In this document: positions 55,060 through 64,000 of the stretch, piece after piece
How the letters are laid out: every line of letters begins with the position of its first letter
Position numbering within the stretch: the stretch's first letter is position 1
Source of the DNA: Incurvaria masculella
Lineage: Eukaryota > Arthropoda > Insecta > Lepidoptera > Incurvariidae
Direction: 5' to 3'
Assembly: GCA_946894095.1 (NCBI GenBank)
Contig: OX335659.1
Location: forward strand, 875,501-939,500
Length of the DNA: 64,000 nucleotides
Translations under genes and position numbers: made by a program
The notes under the pieces: generated by a model
What the model saw: only the letters and a program-made list of their open reading frames with translations
Database searches by the model: none
What the model was told of the DNA's origin: nothing

Positions 55060-57905
55060 CTACAACCAGTGTTTCCAATTATATAACGAAAACAAATTTT
55101 TACATGACAGACAGGTAGATCAGGTCGGGGCGTTTATATTGAGTGGTCGCTTGATGGGTCTACGATCAGTGTTTCCCATGATATAACGAAAACCAATTTT
55201 GACATTACAGACAGGTAGATCAGGTCGGGGCGGTTATTTTGAGTGGTCGCATGATGGGTCTAAGACCAGTATTTCCCTGATAAAACTAAAAACAATTTTG
55301 ACATGACAGACAGGTAGATTAGGTCGGGGCGTTTATTTTGAGTGGTCGCATGATGGGTCTACGACCAGTGTTTTCCATGATATAACGAAAACAAATTTTG
55401 ACATGACAGACGGGTAGATCAGGTCGGGACGTTTAATTTGAGTGGTCGCATCATGGGTCTACAACCAGTGTTTCCCATGATATAACGAAAACAAATTTTG
55501 ACATGACAGACAGGTAGATCAGGTCGGGGCGTTTATTTTGAGTGGTCGCATGATGGGTCTACGACCAGTGTTTCCCATGATATAACGAAAACAAATTTTG
55601 ATATGACAGACGGGTAGATTAGGTCGGGACGTTTACTTTGAGTGGTCGCTTGATGGGTCTACGATCAGTGTTTCCCATGATATAACGAAAACCAATTTTG
55701 ACATGACAGACAGGTAGATCAGGTCGGGGCGGTTATTTTGAGTGGTCGCATGATGGGTCTACGATCAGTGTTTCCCATGATATAATGACAATAAATTTTG
55801 ACATGACAAACAGGTAGATCAGGTCGGGGCGTTTATTTTGAGTGGTCGCATGATGGGTCTAAGACCAGTGTTTTCCTGATATAACCGAAAACAAATTTTG
55901 ATATGACAGACGGGTAGATTAGGTCGGGACGTTTACTTTGAGTGGTCGCTTGATGGGTCTACGATCAGTGTTTCCCATGATATAACGAAAACCAATTTTG
56001 ACATGACAGACAGGTAGATTAGGTCGGGACGTTTACTTTGAGTGGTCGCATCATGGGTCTACGACCAGTGTTTCCCAAGATATAACGAAAACTAATTTTG
56101 ACATGACAGACAGGTAGATCAGGTCGGGGCGTTTATTTTGAGTGGTCGCATGATGGGTCTACTACCAGTGTTTCCCATGATATAACGAAAAAAATTTTTG
56201 ACATGACAGGAAGTTAGATCAGTTCGGGGCGTTTATTTTGAGTGGTCGCATGATGGGTCTGCGACCAGTGTTTTCCATGATATAACGAAAACAAATTTTG
56301 ACATGACAGACGGGTAGATCAGGTCGGGACGTTTAATTTGAGTGGTCGCATCATGGGTCTACAACCAGTATTTCCCATGATATAACGAAAACAAATTTTG
56401 ACATGACAGACGGGTAGATTAGGTCGGGACGTTTACTTTGAGTGGTCGCATCATGGGTCTACGACCAGTGTTTCCCAAGATATAACGAAAACTAATTTTG
56501 ACATGACAGACAGGTAGATCAGGTCGGGGCGTTTATTTTGAGTGGTCGCATGATGGGTCTACTACCAGTGTTTCCCATGATATAACGAAAAAAATTTTTG
56601 ACATGACAGGAAGTTAGATCAGTTCGGGGCGTTTATTTTGAGTGGTCGCATGATGGGTCTGCGACCAGTGTTTCCCATGATATAACGAAAACTAATTTTG
56701 ACATGACAGACAGGTAGATCAGGTCGGGGCGTTTATTTTGAGTGGTCGCATGATGGGTCTGCGACCAGTGTTTCCCATGATATAACGAAAACTAATTTTG
56801 ACATGACAGACAGGTAGATCAGGTCGGGACGTTTACTTTGTGGCCGCATCATGGGTCTACGACCAGTGTTTCCCAAGCTATAACGAAAACAAATTTTGAC
56901 ATAACAGACAGGTAGATCAGGTCCGGGCGTTTACTTTGAGGGGTCGCATGATGGGTCTACGACCAGTGTTTCACATGATATAACGAGAACAAATTTTGAC
57001 ATGACAGGAAGTTAGACCAGGTCGGGGCGTTTATTTTGAGTGGTCGCATCATGGGTCTACGACCAGTGTTTTCCAAGATATAACGAAAACAAATTTTGAC
57101 ATGACAGACAGGTAGATCAGGTCGGGGCGTTTATTTTGAGTGGTCGCATGATGGGTCTACTACCAGTGTTTCCCATGATATAACGAAAACAAATTTTGAC
57201 ATGACAGGAAGTTAGATCAGGTCGGGGCGTTTATTTTGAGTGGTCGCATGATGGGTCTACGACCAGTGTTTCCCAAGCTATAACGAAAACAAATTTTGAC
57301 ATGACAGACAGGTAGATCAGGTCCGGGCGTTTATTTTGAGTGGTCGCATGATGGGTCTACGACCAGTGTTTCACATTATATATCAAAAACAAATTTTGAC
57401 ATGACAGGAAGTTAGACCAGGTCGGGGCGTTTATTTTGAGTGGTCTCATGATGGTCTACGACCAGTGTTTCCCAAGATATAACGAAAACTAATTTTGACA
57501 TGACAGACAGGTAGACCAGGTGGGGGCGTTTATTTTGAGTGTTCGCATGATGGGTCTACGACCAGTGTTGACCATGATATAACGAAAACAAATTTTGACA
57601 TGACAGACAGGTAGATCAGGTCGGGGCGTTTATTTTGAGTGGTCGCATGATGGGTCTACGACCAGTGTTTCCCAAGCTATAACGAAAACAAATTTTGACA
57701 TGACAGACAGGTAGATCAGGTCCGGGCGTTTATTTTGAGTGGTCGCATGATGGGTCTACGACCAGTGTTTCCCATGATATAACGAAAACAAATTTTGACA
57801 TGACAGGGAAGGTAAATCAGGTCGGAGCGTTTATTTTGAGTGGTCGCATGATGGGTCTACGACAAATGTTTCCCCAGATATAGCGAAAACATATTTGGTC
57901 ATGAC
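55060..57905. repeat. satellite with 100-bp unit, about 28 copies, with higher-order structure
   Basis: The unit contains TGAGTGGTCGCATGATGGGT, CTACGACCAGTGTTTCCCAT, GATATAACGAAAACAAATTT, TGACATGACAGACAGGTAGA and TCAGGTCGGGGCG. Period is 100 bp except for a few indels after 56820. Variant marks (GGAAGTTAG for GACAGGTAG, CATCATGG for CATGATGG, ACTACCAG for ACGACCAG) recur in blocks: 56041-56270 reappears at 56441-56670, and 55328-55470 reappears at 56228-56370. No protein is encoded. Confidence 0.95.
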
Positions 57906-57959
57906 ATGACATGTACAACACATGAAATTGAACTGAACCGTTCCTCCGAGATTAATATT

Positions 57960-58182
57960 GGAGTTTCTTTTCGTCATAGAATTTATTTTATTTTATTATA
58001 TTTTTAATTTTTATTATTATTTTATTTTAGCTATTTGTTGTTATAGCGGTAAAATAAATACACACTCCGTGAACATTTCAGCTGCTACCTAAGGCCCTGT
58101 GACTGACGGACGGACGGACGGACAGCGGAGGCTTAGTAATAGGGTTTCGTTTTCACCCTTTGGGTACGTTACCATAAAAACG
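57960..58182 (+). mobile_element. TCCG-core interspersed repeat, 5'-truncated
   Basis: GTTGTTATAGCGGTAAAATA, CACACTCCGTGAACATTTCA, a GGAC run and CACCCTTTGGGTACG remain. The GGCCAAGTGCGAG end is lost beside the satellite. Confidence 0.75.
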
Positions 58183-58452
58183 AACCAACAAAACCAAACA
58201 TATTATTTATGCCATTTATTCTTTTCACGGAGTTTTCCTTCTGTTCATGTTATTAATTATTCTGTGCCGCCGACAAAAACTACAAAAATCCGCCCGCTGA
58301 GCTATCTGCCAAGGTCATGTGACTTGTCCTGTTGCGACCCGTCCGCAATGGACGTACTTGCAGAGGCACGTTCCACGGGGAGGCGGATATTTGCGGCTGC
58401 CCCAATACTCGTAGTGCCCGCTAGGCTTGAGAAGGAGAAATTAGCATAATTA

Positions 58453-58550
58453 CGTAACGACAGTCGTGGCACAATGGTTTTAGTGTCGTATTTTTGCTGC
58501 GAAGTTGAGAACCACACATATCGAAGTTCGGTTCCTGGAAACATCACTTT
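58453..58550 (+). mobile_element. tRNA-like sequence, possible SINE head
   Basis: CGTGGCACAATGG is A-box-like and GAAGTTCGGTTCCTGG is B-box-like, followed by a T-rich stretch. The fold is incomplete, so no tRNA gene is called. Confidence 0.35.
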
Positions 58551-61481
58551 TTTTATATTATAACAAATATTTTATTTATTTATGATATTTTTATTTATTT
58601 ATATCTTGCTCACCGAACGTTACTAACCAGTGTCAATTATTTCGGCTTTAGACCTCAATAACATTTGATTGAGAATTTTACAGCGCCATCTATGAAGTTC
58701 AGCTGATGCTCGTAGGAATTTGGTTCGGAACTTTGTTACTGTCGCGATCCCGAAAGCGATCTCCGCGTGCGGAGAGTCGTGCGGAGAGGCGTGCGCCCGC
58801 TTCGAAACATCGCAGCGGACTGAGGCTACCGAAATGGCGATAGATAGTCGCCAAGAGAACGAAAGGGAAAGGGATACTTTACGGTGCTCAGAAATTTTGT
58901 CGTAAGTCCAAAATTCATTTTTTTGATGCTTTGAATGAAAAATTGTGTCCAAATGCAACAATAATCATTCAAAAATTTGAAAATCATGATGCAAATATAA
59001 TGTGAGATTACTAGTACTGTAATTAATACCAATTCTGAGAAATAAAGCATAATGTGAAAAAATCGACCTATTTTCGCGATTTTTTTCTATCGGGCCAATG
59101 TTATGCTATTGGAACAATAATCATTCAGATTAAGCGGATATAAGTGAAGTTTCATATAACGCAATTTTAGCATGATTAGTTCAATGTTCTCTGAGAAATT
59201 AAGACAAAGCTAAGTGCGATTTTGCGTCATACGGAGCCTTAAGGCGCCTATATACCATAGTCAGCGGGAGGGTACGCGCGTTTCGCGCGCTCCGTCCTTG
59301 CTCCAAAAACCAGCAAAAACACTCGTTTCCCGAAAGACTAGTCTGATTTTGTGAAATTCCTGTATTTAGAATACCAGCAAGGGGGATGTGTACCTCGTTA
59401 TGGCTAAAAGGTATACGTTTTTTTTTATTTCATTCTTCTAAATAAAAAGATAACAGAAAAAATGGCTTTGAAAGGTAAAAATTGTCCTTTTAGAAATATT
59501 TTTTATTTTCATGATTATGCAAGTGTTTTGGACAAAATGGGGATGGGTTCGCAAACGTACGTTCTATAAGCTCAGTATTTTTCCAATGTTTAACTCCTAA
59601 AGGCTTTACTGTAATCTACTTCAGAAAAACGTTCATTTTTAGGTATTTATTCCCCTTAAATGATCCACGAGTTAAAGTCTAGCAGCTTCCGCCAGCCTTG
59701 GCGCCAGCAATGTAGTCCACGTTGTTCTTTATTTGAGCAATAACGTTAATTCGTTGATCCATCGCACGCCAGGTCTTACGGCCGCACACGTCCCCGGGGG
59801 CGAGGGAAGGCCGTGAGCTCGTTAGGCCGAAGCGACGGCCTGGCCGGCCGTGTGGCCGCCTGCCAGGGCTTGCGCCTAGTCTAGACATTTTCGCCACGAA
59901 AGCGAGGTGATGCCTCTTATTCAGCGATACACACGCGGGACTTGTGATATATGATCATTGACAAACATGAATTTAGGGTTGTGGCGTGAGGTCCAGAATT
60001 GCCAATTTCTAAATGTGTCTTGGTATTTTCCAATCGAAGCTTCTTTGCGGACGTTCCTTCAGATGGGGCCTCAGAAAACGTAAATCTATGCGCGAACGTG
60101 ACCGCGGCCGAAAGTTGTACTGCCATAGCTAGTATGTACTGTTACTTATTCTGTGCAATGGCTATCGGGGCAGCCATGTTTATTCGCGAATAGATGCCCA
60201 AATAACAATCATGGGAATTTGACTGACCCTTACTGCTTTGGAACAGTCGCTATTTTTAAATCGTTTGAGTTCTTTTGAAACGTATGATTCTACTAACATA
60301 AGAATAATCAAACTGCATCTTTTGCTGTGCTTGTTCCAAGAGTCGGCATTGCGTCATATCTCTGGATCTAAGCCGGAAGTCCTCATCGAGATTTAACTTC
60401 CTGCAAATTAAATTTCTCCATGCCTTTCTCTCATGTTTAAATTGTATTGTGTCTTATCTGTGAAATCTCTCAACCCTGACAGGTCGCTTCGTGTTTATAC
60501 TTCGCTTCACATCTGCCGCGTGTCCTAACTGAGGCACTTTTAATAACTTTAAAACACTAAGAAAAGATATAATAAATCAGACAAACTAGCTTTAAGAAGA
60601 AAGAATGTTCTGAGAGCCATTACCCGTAAAGGTCAAATTTAAATATTTTCATAAATCTTAAAAAAATTACAACTTCAAGTATCTAATCATTGTCAGTTAA
60701 ATTAGGACGTGTTTCACCATGAATACTATTTTTTATCTTTACATTTAAAATATTTTCTTCCACTGGTACTAAACATAGACATATGGTTATCCTAATAAAT
60801 CATTTCAGCTTATGCTCGAGTTCGTTGAAATATTAAGCAATGGCACAAATCCCGAAATCCAGAAAAGAAAGAAAACAGCGTACAAATAAAATTCACAAAA
60901 TAAAATAATAAAAACGTTTAGCACAGTCTAGCGGGTAACCCAAGGTGGGTGGACTATGTACCTCCTATGACGGCACCTGAAGGGCCCAGGAGACACGGGA
61001 GTAATTCAATTTATCAAGCAACTAGAGCCTAAGGGGTTCAATAAAATGATCTTCTTCCAATAGCACGAATAGGCTAGCAACTTTTTTGATTAAATACATC
61101 TCCCAGCCGTCCGCCAATTTCAATCGTTTTATATACAACAAAAGTTTGTAATGTGTCTGATACAAGCCTGTTTCTGATAAAGGAATGAAATACATTTTAT
61201 AATTTAGATTTGATGGCAATATGAGCTCGTCTGGTAGGGGGACCAAGGGTAATCTTAAGTAACCTTGAGTATCCTAATATCGTATTTTCACATTTAATAT
61301 GCTTTTTACTGGCTTCAATCCAGAAATGTATTATAAAAAAATACCTAATTTCACCAATGCTGTTTTTATTTTCAGACAGAACGAGTGGAAACATCTTCCG
61401 CGTAATCTAGCTATTTCTAGAGCCTCAGACGATACGGTGCAAAGCATATAATATGTGCGTGGCATAAGGGTTTTATTGATA
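58551..61481. other. no gene recognised; GC-rich block at about 59670-59900
   Basis: GC-rich sequence (GGGCGAGGGAAGGCCGTGAG, GGCCTGGCCGGCCGTGTGGC) carries a 72-codon minus-strand frame and neighbouring open frames. None has a recognisable family or splice context, so they stay uncalled. The rest is AT-rich. Confidence 0.35.
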
Positions 61482-61700
61482 ACTAGCTGCAGTACCCAGC
61501 CCTGCTAGGGTGCAGTTCGGCTTTTGCTATCGTCATGCCTGAGAAGATAATTTAATGTCCGGAACAAAAAGTAGCTTGTGTTTTCATCCAGGTAATAAAC
61601 TGTATCTGTGATAAAATTAAACTTAATCCGTTCAACCGTTTTTAACTCATTGAGTCCCAAACATCCAAACATATAAGCAAGTAATTTGTAAGCAATATAT
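61482..61700 (-). mobile_element. repeat starting ACTAGCTGCAGTACCC, inverted
   Basis: The reverse complement of this stretch ends GGGTACTGCAGCTAGT and contains AAACGGTTGAACGGATTAAG. It looks like the CTAGT-ended class at 43000-43242 and 11290-11415. Confidence 0.45.
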
Positions 61701-62688
61701 TCTTTTACTTTTTAGTACAAAATTCAGCCATATTTTATCCATGAAATCCTTTAGTAGAGGCAAATAAATCATTTTTTTTTTTATAAAGTAATTCCCTGGG
61801 ACAAATAAAATGTGTAATGTCCGCACCTCTGAGACAAGTCTTTCCCCGTAAAAGTTCCGTCTTTTCCCGTAAAAGTTCCCGATCTAATAGCGCAGGCTCA
61901 ATCCACTAGGGGACTCTAAGGACGTCCCTTTTGATTTAGTCGCCCTTCACGCGATATCCTTATCGTGCGGCAAGATAAAAGGGATCTTGATGTTCCGAGA
62001 TCAGGCCGTGGGAAAATGGTTTTTCCTGAGACGCGGAAACGCCAGGGCTGCGCATCCTTTAAGAAGGGTTTCGGAGATAGCTTGTGAGAATAGCATTGTT
62101 TATTTTTTATGATGTATCTTTTTCGTAGTTTTGTTGTATTTTGGGATAGTTCTAAGCAATAATTACGTTTTAGGTCCTGCCAAAGTTAAGAAATTTAATT
62201 ATTGTGGTCACATGTTTTGATGTCGTCATAAAAGGATAAAAAAGAAACTCCCCCTTCAGAGTAAAAGGGTGTAACATGATTTATTTTACTTTTGACACAA
62301 GTTCGCCTAAGACGTTCCACAAATATTGACAGGCAAAGATCGTCAAAGACTCAATACTTGCAAAACACTGTTCTTTATGGTTTGTTGAGCAGTGTGCTAA
62401 ATCGTTTAAGAAATCATTATAAACAGAGGCGATTCTCATAAGAAATCGAATTGATAATGCATTAGGATATAGCTAATTGATTAGTACTCGAGCTGTCAAA
62501 AGAAAAATACACGGTCCGACAGAAATGATCTTTGTGACGTAACTTGTGTAGTTTGACTAACTAAAAGTTTAAATAAATGAAATATTTATAAATTTTCTCT
62601 TCATCCAGTGCGTGGAAATTACATTTGAAAACACACCTAACGGAGGAAAAAAAAACAAATAAAAGAATACATTTGCTGTCTTACTTAC
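61701..62688. other. no gene; direct repeat of a 15-base word and a shared LINE-tail-like piece
   Basis: TTCCCGTAAAAGTTCC occurs twice within 61840-61885. The piece TCTTTGTGACGTAACTTGTG at 62528-62585 is shared with 30838-30915. Otherwise nothing was recognised. Confidence 0.4.
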
Positions 62689-62727
62689 AGGTCTCACTGC
62701 TCAGCAGGGTTCCGCGTTTACGTTCAT
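62689..62727 (-). CDS. candidate 39-bp microexon upstream of Ig domain 1
   Basis: On the minus strand a T-rich acceptor ending TTTGTAG precedes 39 bases that are open in one frame (DERKRGTLLSSET), followed by a perfect donor GTAAGT. The exon would enter and leave in phase 1, and its last base T joins the TG that opens the exon at 31465 to give an intact codon (Leu), so the phase fits. Its base composition is richer in GC than the flanks. Against it: the fit could be chance, the peptide has no family hallmark, and the intron to the next exon would be about 31 kb. Being a multiple of three, it could be skipped without changing the frame. Confidence 0.35.
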
Positions 62728-63659
62728 CTACAAATCAAATAAGTGTCTCATTTTGATTTTGTAACTTGAAATTAATTTAAACTATTTCATATTCTCGGAG
62801 CGGCACAAATAAACATTTCAATATGCTCATGATCCAAACAAATTTTTAGTACAGAACTTTTTATAATAAAAACAAAACAAACCCGAAATGCCCTCACATA
62901 TTTAATAATATATAATTGTATTATATATTGATACTAATCATAAATACATTCAGTTCGGCATATACCGAAGTGTGCACAACTTAATCGTTGTTCGCAAGCT
63001 CAAAAATATTTCTAACAAAATATTACCAAAATATAATTACATTATGCGTTGGACAGCATCATTGTGCATCGGCATTAGTCATCGAGCATAGAAGAAGATT
63101 TAGTTTGGAGATAAACCCATGACACAGAAATAGTTCAACCACCTTGTCGAAGGCACCGACATGTCCATCGCTCGCAAAAACACCCTAATTCATCAATACA
63201 CCTACTTAGATAGCTCACACAAACTAATTCTTCTCGACCCAATTAGAGTCGGAATACTCCATCACCGCGTGGCCGGTAACATTGCATGGATAAAGGAGAA
63301 ACGAGACAATCTAATAATTCCCAAAAATCTTTCGGTTCAAACATAAAAAAAATATTTAAAACACAGCGATAGTAATAACAAGTATCTGCGCGTCACGTGT
63401 TGAAGTTATCAAATGTTTTTTTTTTCAATCTGTGACAAATGAGGGATGTTTGCATGTATTCGCAGCGGTAAGTAAACATAATTTTAGCAACAAAAGAGTA
63501 CAGGTACTTGTTATAATTTTTTGTTCTTCGAAGCCAAAATAAATTTCTAGGACTGCTGGTTCGTGTACAAAATGAATTCTGCAGAAATCGACGACTTATT
63601 GTTAGTGATCTTTTACTTAGTAAATATACTTTATCGTAATAAGCAAGTGCGTTATTTTT
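62728..63659. other. no gene recognised
   Basis: AT-rich. No signal-peptide exon was found on the minus strand by eye. Confidence 0.35.
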
Positions 63660-63825
63660 TCCAAGCTATGTGATATGTATGTATGTATAATCGACCGTCG
63701 ATACATCAATTACAAAAGTAGCCCTGTAAAACGAACTACTTTATGAATATAATGCAAGGCTGAACCCAAACTAACAAAACATACCATTCGTGGGTTTCGC
63801 TTTTCTCAATTTCACCACCTGCTGC
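63660..63825 (-). mobile_element. TIR element with tRNA-like core, diverged and truncated
   Basis: ATGTATGTATGTATAATCGA, then GCAAGGCTGAACCCAAACTA and ACATACCATTCGTGGGTTTC match the copies at 36530 and 13205 with many changes. The far inverted end is missing. Confidence 0.6.
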
Positions 63826-64000
63826 GTGCCCATAATTTGAAAATCTCTTACAGTCCCTCCTTCCTTAATAAATACCTCCTACTAACAGTGTTTAAGATTA
63901 TACCTAAATACATTGATTTTACGGTAAATCTGCGTTGTGGACATTGACTGAAAAAAATTAAAATTAAAACATAACTTTTTGTTTTATTCAAGCAATTGCC

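Noticed and set aside
55060..57905. Regularly spaced repeats that might suggest a CRISPR array
   Set aside because: The whole 100-bp unit is repeated with no unique spacers, in a eukaryotic genome. It is a satellite.
59679..60193. GC-rich open frames on both strands (72, 69 and 64 codons)
   Set aside because: No domain, signal peptide or fitting splice sites. GC-rich DNA favours open frames. Considered as an upstream Side exon but none has the needed phase and donor.

Overview
This 64-kb window looks like AT-rich intronic DNA from a moth or butterfly (Lepidoptera). The evidence is the mixture of repeats: LINE remnants with Jockey/CR1-, RTE- and R4/Dong-like C-termini, a tRNA-derived SINE, a roughly 300-bp repeat with a (TCCG)n core that begins near GGCCAAGTGCGAGTCGGACT, and Helitron-like elements. 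The only host gene I can support is on the minus strand, an immunoglobulin-superfamily cell-surface protein of the Sidestep (Side) family. Four exons join with matching phases and canonical GT/AG sites: 31465-31333 and 25453-25245 (first Ig domain), then 14721-14611 and 1712-1509 (second Ig domain). A candidate 39-bp microexon at 62727-62689 would be joined upstream. Later Ig domains, the transmembrane part, the signal peptide and the promoter are not seen and probably lie outside the window. Exons are GC-rich and sit in AT-rich introns of about 5.9, 10.5, 12.9 and, if the microexon is real, 31.2 kb.

Layout from left to right: 0-1.5 kb is intron; 1.5-1.7 kb is exon 4; 1.75-14.6 kb is intron with a heavily nested old repeat, a Harbinger-like MITE, a Helitron-like element carrying three copies of its end unit, a foldback MITE, a LINE 3' fragment, an AT-rich tandem array, an (ATGG)n microsatellite and a G-quadruplex-like run; 14.6-14.7 kb is exon 3; 14.7-25.2 kb is intron with SINEs, a decayed Dong-like fragment, a Jockey-like LINE and, directly against exon 2, a 172-174-bp tandem array whose units copy the 3' end of exon 2 together with its splice donor; 25.2-25.5 kb is exon 2; 25.5-31.3 kb is intron with a CR1/Jockey fragment and a palindromic MITE; 31.3-31.5 kb is exon 1 of the visible set; 31.5-64 kb is upstream intron or upstream sequence with two inverted Helitron-like copies, many SINE and TCCG-repeat copies, a nearly intact R4/Dong-like LINE (45.7-49.9 kb) and a 2.8-kb satellite with a 100-bp unit (55.06-57.9 kb).

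The most unusual signal is the exon-derived tandem array at 23.87-25.25 kb: seven pseudo-donors, each with a GTACGT core, lie in a ladder downstream of the authentic donor of a neural-type adhesion gene. Other points of interest are the Helitron-like family with one, two or three tandem copies of its 105-bp terminal unit, and a TIR-flanked element with a tRNA-like core. No complete protein-coding gene, no true tRNA or rRNA gene and no CRISPR array was found.
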